Part shown: in pieces, positions 6,424 through 14,180 of the stretch
Layout: the number at the start of each line of letters is the position of its first letter
How positions within the stretch are numbered: the first letter of the stretch is position 1
Position numbers and translations under genes: made by a program
Notes under the pieces: model-generated
The model's input: the letters and a program-made list of their open reading frames with translations, nothing else
Told to the model about the DNA's origin: nothing
The model's database searches: none
Assembly: GCA_023389175.1 (NCBI GenBank)
Contig: JAEWEW010000203.1
Coordinates: 1 to 38,166 of the forward strand
Origin: Pseudomonadota bacterium
GTDB lineage: Bacteria; Pseudomonadota; Gammaproteobacteria; Burkholderiales; Burkholderiaceae_E
Direction: 5' to 3'
Length of the DNA stretch: 38,166 bases

Positions 6424-8859
6424 ATGAAGATTCCCGAGAGCTGGCTGCGCGCCTACTGCGACCCCGACATCGACGCCGCGTCGCTCGAGCATCGCCTGAC
6501 GATGTCCGGCCTCGAGGTGGAGGAGCGCGGGCCGGTGGCACCGCCCTTCACCGGCGTGGTGGTGGCCCGCGTGCTGAGCACGCGCAAGCATCCGGACGCC
6601 GACCGGCTCACGGTGTGCGAGGTCGACGCCGGCAGCGCCGCCCGGGACGGCAAGCCGGTGCAGGTGGTCTGCGGCGCCCCGAACGTGCGCGAAGGCATGC
6701 TGGCGCCGCTCGCGTTGCCCGGTGCGACGCTTCCCGGCGGCACCACGATCGGCGTCGGCACCATGCGCGGCGTCGAGAGCCGCGGCATGCTGTGCTCGGC
6801 AAGGGAGCTCGCGCTCGCCGACGACCACTCGGGCCTGCTCGAGCTGGAAGGCGAATTTCCCGAAGGAACCGACCTGCGCCAGGCATTGCGGCTGGACGAC
6901 CAGGTGTTCCTGCTCAAGCTCACGCCGAACCTCGCGCACTGCATGTCGGTCACCGGCGTCGCCCGGGAGGTGGCCGCGATCACCGGCGCCCCGTACAAGC
7001 CGCCGCCGTTCAAGCCGGTCGCGCCCGGGATCGAGGACCGGTTGCCGGTCAAGGTGAGCGCGCCGGACCTCTGCGGCCGGTTCTCCGGACGCATCGTGCG
7101 CGGCGTGGACGCGCGGGCGCCCACGCCGTTGTGGATGCGGGAGCGGCTTGCGCGGGCAGGTCAGCGGCCCATCTCGGCCCTGGTCGACATCTCCAACTAC
7201 GTCATGCTCGAGCTCGGGCGCCCCAGCCACGTGTTCGATCTCGACCGCATCGAAGGCGGCCTCGAGGTGCGCTGGGGCCGGGAAGGCGAGCGGCTTGAGC
7301 TGCTCAACGGCCAGACGGTGGACCTGGGTCCGAAGGACGGCCTCGCGGTCGGCGTGATCGCGGCGGCGTCCCAGGTGGAGAGCCTCGCCGGCATCATGGG
7401 TGGCGAGGCCACTGCCGTGACCCTCGACACCCGCGACATCTACCTGGAGGCCGCCTTCTGGTGGCCGCGGGCGATCGCGGGGCGACCGCGGCGCTACAAC
7501 TTCTCGACCGATGCCGCGCAGCGCTTCGAGCGCGGCGTGGATCCCTCGAGCACCGTCGAGCATCTCGACTACCTCACCACGCTCGTGCTGGCGATCTGCG
7601 GCGGCGAAGCCGGCCCGGTCGACGACATCGTCACCGGCCTGCCGGAGCGCAAGCCGGTGCGGCTGCGCGTTGCGCGCGCCGGCAAGGTGAGCGGCCTGCC
7701 GCTCACGGCCGACGATTGCACCAGCGCGTTCGCGCGGCTGGGCCTGGAATGGCGCGTCGACCCGGCAAGCGGCGACATCGAGGTGACGCCGCCGCCACGT
7801 CGCTTCGACCTCGCGGGCGAGGAGGACCTGATCGAGGAGGTGGTGCGGCTCTACGGATACGAGCGCATCGGCACCGCGCCGCCGCGCGCGAGCGCGCGCA
7901 TGCAGCCGGCGCCTGAAGGGCGGTTGCCGGTGCTGGCAATAAAGCGGCGCTGGGCCGCGCGTGACTACCAGGAGGTGGTCAACTACAGCTTCGTTTCGAG
8001 CCGCGACGAGAGCCGGTACGGCGGCGGCGAGACGCCGGTGCCGCTCCTGAATCCGATCGCGGAGAACCTGGACGTGATGCGCACGACGCTCTGGAGCGGC
8101 CTGCTCGCCACGCTGGTGTACAACGTCAACCGCAAGGCGGACCGCGTGCGACTCTTCGAAGCCGGCCGGGCCTACCTGCGCGCGCCGGAGCAGCCGGAAG
8201 GGCCGTTCGCCGTGGCAGGCGTCGCGCAGCCGCTGCGGCTGGCGGCGCTCGCCTACGGTCCGGTGGTTGAGGAGCAGTGGGGAGCGCCGTCGCGGACGGT
8301 GGATTTCTTCGACCTCAAGGCCGACCTGCTCGCGGCGCACCACGAGGCGGACCTGGCGTTCGTCCCTGCCGAGCATCCGGCCCTGCACCCGGGCCAGTCC
8401 GCTCGCATCCTGGATGGCGCCGGGAAGGCGATCGGCTGGATCGGGACGCTGCATCCGCGGCTGGCGGAGGACCTCGACCTGCCACGGCCGGTCCTGCTCT
8501 GCGAGCTGGATCTCGAAGGCATCCTGGCGCGGCCGGTGCCGGCGCCGCAGCCGATGAGCAAATATCCGCCGGCCATTCGGGACCTGGCGATAGTCGTGTC
8601 GGATCAGGTGCTTGCAGGGGAATTGTTAAGCCGTCTTCGCAACTACTGTAAAATCAACGCAACAACGGCTTGTGTCCGAAACGTCAAGCTGTTCGACGAA
8701 TATCGCGGTAAGGGATTGGAAAATAAGGAGAAAAGCCTTGCTTTCCGGTTCTGGATGCAAGATACTGAACGGACGCTGGCCGATGCCGAGGTCGATGCCG
8801 CCGTGGCGGATGCCCTGGGCTTCCTCATGCGGGAGTATGGGGCGCGGCTCCGGGGCTGA
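6424..8859 (+). CDS. pheT: Phenylalanyl-tRNA synthetase beta subunit
   Basis: Beta subunit of PheRS, which carries editing and tRNA-binding domains. The ATG at 6424 gives the conserved start MKIPESWLRAYCDPDIDA; the frame is open further upstream through pheS but that part is not family sequence. The tRNA-binding EMAP-like domain (about 40-150), the B3/B4 editing domain (LVDISNYVMLELGRPSH), the B5 domain and the C-terminal anticodon-binding FDX domain (MSKYPPAIRDLAIVV to KSLAFRF) are all in order. The length of 811 is near the family norm. The final 250 bases switch to A/T-rich codons (TTA, AAA, AAT, ATA), which may reflect a promoter for ihfA. Confidence 0.97.
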   Translation: MKIPESWLRAYCDPDIDAASLEHRLTMSGLEVEERGPVAPPFTGVVVARVLSTRKHPDADRLTVCEVDAGSAARDGKPVQVVCGAPNVREGMLAPLALPGATLPGGTTIGVGTMRGVESRGMLCSARELALADDHSGLLELEGEFPEGTDLRQALRLDDQVFLLKLTPNLAHCMSVTGVAREVAAITGAPYKPPPFKPVAPGIEDRLPVKVSAPDLCGRFSGRIVRGVDARAPTPLWMRERLARAGQRPISALVDISNYVMLELGRPSHVFDLDRIEGGLEVRWGREGERLELLNGQTVDLGPKDGLAVGVIAAASQVESLAGIMGGEATAVTLDTRDIYLEAAFWWPRAIAGRPRRYNFSTDAAQRFERGVDPSSTVEHLDYLTTLVLAICGGEAGPVDDIVTGLPERKPVRLRVARAGKVSGLPLTADDCTSAFARLGLEWRVDPASGDIEVTPPPRRFDLAGEEDLIEEVVRLYGYERIGTAPPRASARMQPAPEGRLPVLAIKRRWAARDYQEVVNYSFVSSRDESRYGGGETPVPLLNPIAENLDVMRTTLWSGLLATLVYNVNRKADRVRLFEAGRAYLRAPEQPEGPFAVAGVAQPLRLAALAYGPVVEEQWGAPSRTVDFFDLKADLLAAHHEADLAFVPAEHPALHPGQSARILDGAGKAIGWIGTLHPRLAEDLDLPRPVLLCELDLEGILARPVPAPQPMSKYPPAIRDLAIVVSDQVLAGELLSRLRNYCKINATTACVRNVKLFDEYRGKGLENKEKSLAFRFWMQDTERTLADAEVDAAVADALGFLMREYGARLRG
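8623..8660 (+). promoter_or_regulatory. Possible internal promoter for ihfA inside pheT
   Basis: In the A/T-rich patch near the pheT 3' end, TTGTTA (8623-8628) is followed after 15 bases by TACTGT (8644-8649), or after 20 bases by TAAAAT (8649-8654). Neither spacing is ideal. In E. coli ihfA (himA) has its own promoter inside pheT, and the position fits that precedent. Confidence 0.3.
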
Positions 8860-8910
8860 GCTTCCTGCCGCGTGGTGCAACCTGCCTGACGAGGTCTGAG
8901 CGGATCCCGG

Positions 8911-9414
8911 ATGGACGAGAACCCGATCAAGCGAGCAACGATGACTTCACCTGCCATCGTCGAGCCGACCGACCCGACCGTTCTCGATCATGGAGCAAAC
9001 GGCAGCGGCGCCTTGCAGCCGTCGCGCAACGGGACCGCGGTACCGGTCGGCAAGCAGCGCCACAGCTCCACGCTCACCAAGGCCGAGCTCGCGGAGATGC
9101 TCTTCAACGAGGTCGGCCTCAACAAGCGTGAAGCCAAGGACATGGTGGAGACCTTCTTCGACGAGATCAGCGCCGCGCTGGTCCGCGGGGAGAGCGTGAA
9201 GCTGTCCGGCTTCGGCAACTTCCTGCTGCGTGACAAGCCGCAGCGTCCCGGCCGCAATCCCAAGACCGGCGAGGAGATCCCGATCTCCGCGCGCCGCGTG
9301 GTCACGTTCCACGCCTCTCAGAAGCTCAAGGCCCAGATCGACGCACCGCGGCGCGCCGCCTCGCGCGGAGAGCCGGCGGCGCCTGCCTCCATGCCTGACG
9401 ACCCGCGCGGATGA
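8911..9414 (+). CDS. ihfA: Integration host factor alpha subunit, extended termini
   Basis: DNA-bending nucleoid protein, partner of IhfB. The HU/IHF core runs from about residue 53 (STLTKAELAEMLFNEVGLNK) to about 145. It includes the MVETFFDEI helix, GFGNFLLRDK, and the DNA-contacting arm tip RPGRNPKTGEEIPI followed by ARRVVTFHASQKLK. The protein is 167 residues from the ATG at 8911, against roughly 100-115 usually. Extra low-complexity residues lie at both ends, about 50 before and 20 after the core. A second in-frame ATG at 8941 would shorten it to 157, and neither start has a strong ribosome site. The stop overlaps the next gene's ATG (ATGA). Confidence 0.93.
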   Translation: MDENPIKRATMTSPAIVEPTDPTVLDHGANGSGALQPSRNGTAVPVGKQRHSSTLTKAELAEMLFNEVGLNKREAKDMVETFFDEISAALVRGESVKLSGFGNFLLRDKPQRPGRNPKTGEEIPISARRVVTFHASQKLKAQIDAPRRAASRGEPAAPASMPDDPRG

Positions 9415-9824
9415 CCGCTACGCCCAAGGGTGAAGGCCGGGTCGTCCTGCCACCCATCCCCGCCAAGCGCTACTTCACCATCGGCGAGGTGAGCGACCTC
9501 TGCGGCGTGAAGCCGCACGTGCTGCGCTACTGGGAGCAGGAGTTCACCCAGCTGCGGCCGATGAAGCGCCGCGGCAACCGCCGTTATTACCAGCACCACG
9601 AGGTGCTGCTGATCCGCCGCATCCGCGAGCTGCTCTACGAGCACGGCTTCACCATCAGCGGCGCGCGCAACCGTCTCGCTGAAAGCGTGCAGACCGGCCG
9701 GCGCAAGGAAGCGGAGCTCACCCAGCCGATTGATCTCGCCCTCGAGATCCGCCAATCGGACGTCGACGCCATCCGCGCAGACCTGCTCGCGGCGCTGGAC
9801 CTGCTGCGCGACCCCGCGAAGTAG
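9411..9824 (+). CDS. MerR-family transcriptional regulator linked to ihfA
   Basis: The winged-helix domain is at about residues 20-90: KRYFTIGEVSDLCGV (helix-turn-helix), LRYWEQEF, then RRYYQHHEVLLIRRIREL. The protein has 137 residues and only a short C-terminal helix, with no Cys or other visible metal-sensing site. It belongs to the small MerR-like proteins found directly behind ihfA in many beta- and gammaproteobacteria. The start overlaps the ihfA stop by 4 bases, so the two are translationally coupled. The target and signal are unknown. Confidence 0.9.
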   Translation: MTATPKGEGRVVLPPIPAKRYFTIGEVSDLCGVKPHVLRYWEQEFTQLRPMKRRGNRRYYQHHEVLLIRRIRELLYEHGFTISGARNRLAESVQTGRRKEAELTQPIDLALEIRQSDVDAIRADLLAALDLLRDPAK

Positions 9825-9835
9825 GGCGGTCCCGC

Positions 9836-9844
9836 TGCTATACT
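9836..9844 (+). promoter_or_regulatory. Extended -10 element of tRNA-Pro
   Basis: TGCTATACT lies 10 bases before the tRNA-Pro 5' end, directly behind the merR-type stop codon. The same TATACT hexamer precedes tRNA-Val. No convincing -35 is visible. Confidence 0.55.
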
Positions 9845-9853
9845 CGGGCTCAG

Positions 9854-9931
<78 letters not shown>

Positions 9932-9939
9932 ATCAGATC

Positions 9940-9972
9940 AAGGGTTTACGTTTTGCGACGTGAACCCTTTTT
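9940..9972 (+). terminator. Intrinsic terminator after tRNA-Pro
   Basis: AAGGGTTTACG (9940-9950) pairs with CGTGAACCCTT (9959-9969) in an 11-bp stem with one G-U and an 8-base loop, and the right arm runs into five T residues (9968-9972). It would end the tRNA-Pro transcript and possibly the whole core operon. Confidence 0.85.
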
Positions 9973-9977
9973 GCTTT

Positions 9978-10000
9978 CTGGGGGTACTGCTGGGGGTACT
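9978..10000 (+). repeat. Paired 11-bp direct repeat, integrase arm-site-like
   Basis: CTGGGGGTACT occurs at 9978-9988 and again at 9990-10000, a 12-bp period. From memory, G-rich pairs of this kind (GGGGGTA in tandem) are often found between a tRNA and a tyrosine-integrase gene in integrated islands, where they may bind integrase. No integrase gene is present in this window, so this may be a relic. Confidence 0.5.
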
Positions 10001-10073
10001 CGCACCCGTGCGCGGCTTCCATGAATGCCCAATGCTCCCGGTGGTCGAGTATCGCCAGAAGATGGTCTGAAGC

Positions 10074-10730
10074 TTAGCTTGGCCAGAGACAGCGGCCGAT
10101 GCGCTTGAACTGGGCAACGAGCAATGCGTTGCGGTCGTTCCGCGCTTTGGATCCTGGCGCTGTGATGGCAGCGACCACCGCCGCACGTTCCGCCTCGTAC
10201 ATCGCGACTGCATCGTAGTCTTCGTTGAGAAGCACCAGCAGGACGGCGTCAAACTCCTTGCCGATGTCGATACCTCCGAGGCGCTGCGCAGCACCTGACC
10301 GCTCGGGTAGGCAGCGACCTTTGATCTGAAATCGCTTCCCCGACCGCGGATCTATAGCGTCGTATCCGGCATTCCTGGCTGGAGTGAGCTGCAAGTCCAA
10401 TAGGCGTGCTGCCTCGTACTCCGCCACTTCGCCCGTGATACCTAGAGGTTTGCCGGTTAGAGCCCGGTACTCCCTGGCTAGCTTCTTTGCCTCCTTGAGG
10501 ACGAGGAAAACACGGCTCGCGGGCGATAAGTCAGTATCCGGCATCGAGGCGGGCGGCTGCCCTGATTGACAAGTGCTAGCACTCGCGCCCTTTCGTGTCC
10601 GCTGGCGCTCGACAGTCGATCGCCAGCCATCAAACTTCGCTTTCCTTTCCCGGAGCCTTAGAAGCTCGGCCTCAGCCGTAGCTATCTGCTGTTCAACCGT
10701 GGTCAACGGATCGTCACTGCTAGCACCCAT
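10074..10730 (-). CDS. DUF6998-type protein with PD-(D/E)XK-like nuclease motif
   Basis: The protein has 218 residues. Residues 10-45 look like a short coiled coil (VEQQIATAEAELLRLRERK), 46-68 are low complexity, and the conserved domain starts near 70. That domain shows GITGEVAEYEAARLL (E101/E104), GYDAID (D124) and RFQIKGR (Q136, K138). This E...D...QxK order is the pattern of PD-(D/E)XK nucleases with a Q in the third position, as in Mrr-like enzymes. I recall the family as DUF6998; that name and the nuclease assignment are from pattern recognition. It is divergent from the UDG-like gene, with 55 bases between. Base composition is clearly lower in GC than the core genes, which suggests transfer. 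Confidence 0.65.
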   Translation of the reverse strand: MGASSDDPLTTVEQQIATAEAELLRLRERKAKFDGWRSTVERQRTRKGASASTCQSGQPPASMPDTDLSPASRVFLVLKEAKKLAREYRALTGKPLGITGEVAEYEAARLLDLQLTPARNAGYDAIDPRSGKRFQIKGRCLPERSGAAQRLGGIDIGKEFDAVLLVLLNEDYDAVAMYEAERAAVVAAITAPGSKARNDRNALLVAQFKRIGRCLWPS

Positions 10731-10785
10731 ACCAGATCAGCCCCAGTAAACCGTTGCGAACATTATCGACCCACCCCTACGGAAC

Positions 10786-11477
10786 ATGTCCCAGTCTGAA
10801 CAATCTGACAACGCTTTGATGGCCGAGAAGCAGGAGCGCCTCGAAGCCTTTACCAAGGCCATGTACGCTAGGGTGACGGCAGAGTGGGAGAAGAGTCGAC
10901 CGAGACTTCGGAAGGTCGGTGACTGGGGATTCGCAATCCTAAGTTCCCCTCCGCGTTACAGGGCGCGGCTGGCAATCCTGGGAGAGAACCCTGGCTTTGG
11001 AACTAAGGATAAAGTCGCTCCCGATACTCTGCCTACGAGAAACAGCTACATCGACGCCGATTGGCCCTTGGCGGCAGCGCTTCGACGGCTATTCGAGGCT
11101 GCCGGAAGAATGGATACGCTGCAGGGGGCGGTGATCTCAAACTTCCAGTTCTTCAAGAGCCCTAGTCTGAAAGCCTGGCGAAGGCTTGCCCCGGACCATC
11201 GACGTCATCTCGAGGAGGTATCTCGTCAAGAGGTTGAACAGCTCATCCGGCTTTCGGAACCTCGGAGGTTATGGTGCTCGGCGTGGGTGCTTTCGACAGG
11301 TTCGCGTGCAACCAGGGCACCGTTCTGATGGACCGAAGTCAGAAGCGGAGATTACTCTTGACCGGTACTGTATTCTCCCGTCCCGCTTTCGGAGTTATGC
11401 ATCCAACTGGAGCGCGTGTGTCGACTGACGATTGGATACGGGTCGCCGAATGGATACGCCGTCGATGCAGGCCCTGA
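10786..11477 (+). pseudogene. Uracil-DNA-glycosylase-like protein, frameshifted
   Basis: The first frame from the ATG at 10786 carries RARLAILGENPGFG (GENPG at about residues 66-70), resembling the active-site loop of UDG-superfamily proteins. Near 11262 the sequence leaves that frame for unrelated residues and stops at 11328. The next frame continues the fold with EVMVLGVGAFDRFACNQG and then MHPTGARVS, whose HPT resembles the UDG HP[ST] motif, ending at the TGA at 11475-11477. One missing base around 11262-11265 restores a protein of about 230 residues. It could be real decay or a sequencing error. The closest UDG subfamily is not clear. It lies in the lower-GC island. Confidence 0.6.
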
Positions 11478-11824
11478 CGCCAAAAAAGATCGCTCCAACC
11501 TCTTCAGAACTTGAGAAAGCGACGAAACAGCGTTGTGTACTGAGGCTGGAGTATCTCGGAGATACTCGACCCAGGGCGCTCATAGTACCTACCTTCGTAG
11601 TCGCAGGGTTCGGCGCCAGCATCAATCCTAAGTACGACCACCGCCCTCCCGAAGTAAGTGATAAGACGGATATCCCGAGCTATCTGGCTCCTCGTGCGAG
11701 GGCCATGTAGGAGTTTTCGCGAACCCAACGAGATTCAGTTGTCAGTTTCGGCGTCAGACTCAATTGTTAAGTCGTTCGATCCGCCCACTGCGGGACCGGC
11801 TGAAGCCGCCTTTCCAGCCAAACG
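11478..11824. other. Island spacer without a supported gene
   Basis: Lower-GC spacer of about 350 bases between the UDG-like gene and the convergent mipA-type gene. Short open frames exist on both strands, but none has a family motif, a good ribosome site or supportive codon use. No terminator or tRNA-like structure is evident. Confidence 0.5.
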
Positions 11825-12661
11825 TTAGTCAATCTGGAATCGATAAACGAATCCGACGCCTACTTCGGCCTCATAGCTGCTGCGGGCAATTGGGCTAGCC
11901 CTAACGTCGCTGCTAAAACGCTCGTAGAGTGCCTCGCCGAAAACCTGCCAATTCTTGCTGATACTGTGGCGATAAGCGTAATTGAGCCCGAACGAGCGCA
12001 ATCCGCCACTCATCCTGGTCTGATTCAAGCCGGATGCGGTCGACTGCTGTGCGTTGATGCCGAAATCTTTGTTGGCGAACTTGCTGCTGTGAAACACCGC
12101 AACGACATTGATTTCAGATCCTGATCCGTCGAGTCTGTCGCCGAAGCGACGCCCCGCTCCAAACAGGCCGAGATTTCCGTTGCCTCCGGTCACCACCCGG
12201 CCAACCAACCAATAACGCCAATCGGCATCAAGAGCAAGTCGTGCTTGCAGCACCAGTTGAGCACGCTCGTCTGTGTCGCCGAGTCCATTCAAACGACCGT
12301 CATCGGAATCACTTTCTTTTCGGCCTTCATCGAAGCCCACAGCGGCCTCGAGTAACCAGGTATTGGCACGAAGACCACGCCAGCCCAGTGTTTCACCCGC
12401 CCAATAGAAAACATCGTCACCTTTGCGCCATTGGACCCCGCCAGCCGGCTCGACCTCAAAACCGAACTCGTCCGACCCTTCGTAGGCGGATTCATACTCA
12501 ACGCTGGCGCCTATTCCGAAACCCCATCCATCATTGCCTTCGGTAAAGTCGTCGACGGAAGGCAAAGGTACCAACGCTCTTCTGCCGTCATGCGCCAAAG
12601 CCGTATGAAAGAAGAAATCATGCATGAAAAGGATCAGCAGTAAACCGGTACACTTTTTCAT
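11825..12661 (-). CDS. MipA/OmpV family outer-membrane protein
   Basis: The 278 residues begin MKKCTGLLLILFMHDFFFH with a signal peptide likely cut after ALA (about residue 23). The start at 12661 is preceded on its strand by AAAGG, about 7 bases away; an upstream in-frame ATG would put 30 polar residues before the signal. The mature part shows family features: WGFGIGASVEYESAYEGSD at the N-terminus, alternating aromatic beta-strands, and a final strand GVGFVYRF(QID). MipA was described as a scaffold for MltA and PBP1B in E. coli, while OmpV-like relatives are outer-membrane barrels with varied roles. It is the last gene of the lower-GC segment, and codon use (AAA, TTC/TTT, GAA) differs from the core. 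Confidence 0.85.
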   Translation of the reverse strand: MKKCTGLLLILFMHDFFFHTALAHDGRRALVPLPSVDDFTEGNDGWGFGIGASVEYESAYEGSDEFGFEVEPAGGVQWRKGDDVFYWAGETLGWRGLRANTWLLEAAVGFDEGRKESDSDDGRLNGLGDTDERAQLVLQARLALDADWRYWLVGRVVTGGNGNLGLFGAGRRFGDRLDGSGSEINVVAVFHSSKFANKDFGINAQQSTASGLNQTRMSGGLRSFGLNYAYRHSISKNWQVFGEALYERFSSDVRASPIARSSYEAEVGVGFVYRFQID

Positions 12662-13006
12662 GCAAGAACCTTTCTGCGTGTGTTTGGACATGGTGCGCCC
12701 GCGAGTGTAGTCGGCAGCTACGGCTTGGGATCTGAAAGACCTTGTCGACAAGGCTCCCGCCAGTCGGATGTCGAGAGGCTTCTCAGACCGGTCCTCGCAA
12801 TGTTTCCCCAGGGCCGACTTTCGCGGGCGACTGCTTGTGGGCCGACCCGCGTCGGAGGCCGGACTCCGCTCCTGGGCACGCCGCCCAAGCCTCGATGATG
12901 AACGGCCGGCGTGCGGTACGATCGGCGGGGTGACGTGCCGTGGCGCTGCTAGCGACCGTCACGGCCGCGGCGCCGGCCGCCCCCCGCGCCATCGGAGGAG
13001 ACGCCG
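12662..13006. other. Divergent intergenic region at island right edge
   Basis: About 345 bases between the mipA-type gene (minus) and the LysR gene (plus). Composition changes here from island-like to high-GC. It contains a 14-bp perfect palindrome at 12740-12753. I see no copy of the tRNA-Pro 3' end that could serve as a right attachment site, and no gene. Confidence 0.5.
12740..12753. promoter_or_regulatory. Perfect 14-bp palindrome, possible operator
   Basis: CCTTGTCGACAAGG is self-complementary over all 14 bases and lies about 80 bases upstream of the mipA-type start codon. Dyads of this size are typical of dimeric repressor sites. No known regulator can be assigned. Confidence 0.4.
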
Positions 13007-13987
13007 ATCAACCTACGCCAGCTGCGCTACTTCATCCGGATCGTCGAGACCGGCAACATGACGCGTGCGGCCGAGCAGTTGTTCGTCGCGCAGCCGGCGC
13101 TCGGCGCGCAAGTGCGCCAACTCGAGGCGGCGCTCGGCGTGAGCCTGCTCAGCCGACATTCGCGCGGCGTCTCGCCGACGCCGGCCGGCTGCATCCTCTA
13201 CCGTCGAGCCTACGAGATCGTGCGCCTGGTCGACGAAACCGAGCGACAGGTCGCCGCCGCCGGCCGGCCCCAGCGTGAGCGAATCCGATTGGGGCTGACC
13301 AACGGCCTGATCAATCTGTTGAGCCGCGACCTTACGCTTCGGACGCGCCAGTCCCTGCCGGAGTTCGACCTGCAGCTGTTCGAAGAGATGAGCTCCGAGC
13401 TGGCCGACGCGGTCGAGCGCAATGAGTTGGACCTGGCGCTCGCTTACGAGATCACGGAGCGGCAAGGACTGCTGCGCGTTCCGCTGATCGAGGAGGAGCT
13501 GCTGTTCATCAGTGCAGCCGGCTCGGGCAACGTACCGGATACGATCGCGTTTTCGGAGCTCGCGAGGCGTCCGCTGGCGTTGCCGATGCGGCATGACGGC
13601 ACACACCAGTTGATCCGCGGCGCCGCCGTGCGGATGGGTCTGGACCTTAACGTCGCGCTGGAGGTCTCGTCGGTCACCGCCACGCGCGACCTGGTCGCGC
13701 ACGGCGATGTCGACAGCGTCATGCCGTTCGCCAGTGCGATCCAGGAGCTGCGGCAGGGGAGGCTGGTCGCGCGGCGTATCGTGAATCCGGCGCTCAAGCG
13801 CACGCTGTACCTGCTTCGCTCCGAAAGGCGGGCGCTGTTCGTGCATGAGGACGCGCTGGTCGATCTATTGGGCACGATGGTGATCGACTTCGTCCAGCAG
13901 CTGGGCCCGCTGGCCGCGCCGCTCGAAGGTCTGCAGGGCCGGCTTTCGCTCATTGCCGCCCGGCACGCGACACGTCTCAGGGGCTGA
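13007..13987 (+). CDS. LysR-family regulator with apparent ATC start
   Basis: LysR-type activator or repressor of about 326 residues. The helix-turn-helix is at the N-terminus: NLRQLRYFIRIVETGNMTRA, then QPALGAQVRQLE. The family start Met-Asn-Leu-Arg-Gln is encoded here as ATC AAC CTA CGC CAG at 13007, with a strong GGAGGAG at 12994-13000 six bases upstream. The first ATG, at 13058, would cut away the first helix and part of the HTH. ATC may be a true rare start or an ATG-to-ATC change. The effector domain (about 90-310) is complete. It is followed in the same direction by esterase, Bug and enolase-superfamily genes, its likely targets. Confidence 0.85.
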   Translation: MNLRQLRYFIRIVETGNMTRAAEQLFVAQPALGAQVRQLEAALGVSLLSRHSRGVSPTPAGCILYRRAYEIVRLVDETERQVAAAGRPQRERIRLGLTNGLINLLSRDLTLRTRQSLPEFDLQLFEEMSSELADAVERNELDLALAYEITERQGLLRVPLIEEELLFISAAGSGNVPDTIAFSELARRPLALPMRHDGTHQLIRGAAVRMGLDLNVALEVSSVTATRDLVAHGDVDSVMPFASAIQELRQGRLVARRIVNPALKRTLYLLRSERRALFVHEDALVDLLGTMVIDFVQQLGPLAAPLEGLQGRLSLIAARHATRLRG

Positions 13988-14180
13988 CGCTCGGCAAGCC
14001 CTGAGGGACGCCTCAAGCGCGTGCCCCAAGAAATCGCGACAGTCAGACCGAAGCATATCGTCCTGGACTTCGGCTCCGGCCACGCGTTACATAGCGTGAC
14101 GGCCTGCCTCTACACGGCCGCATGGCCGCGGCGTAGCGGCCGGCGAAGAAGGAGGATGCCGGGCTCGCCGGGCAGATTCG

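Noticed and set aside
6163..8454. Minus-strand frame of 763 codons opposite pheS/pheT
   Set aside because: Antisense shadow of a certain pheT gene; composition is Arg/His/Gln-rich without motifs.
11432..11710. 92-codon frame after the UDG-like gene
   Set aside because: It overlaps the end of the repaired UDG-like frame, has no ribosome site and no recognisable domain.
11735..11835. Possible integron attC-like site (GTTAG with an imperfect upstream partner)
   Set aside because: The outer box does not fit GTTRRRY and no matching R''/L'' pair could be found; the GTTA also contains the mipA-type stop codon.
13988..14180. Regulatory region or small gene between LysR and esterase
   Set aside because: No LysR-type dyad, -10 match or frame with a motif was convincing in these 193 bases.
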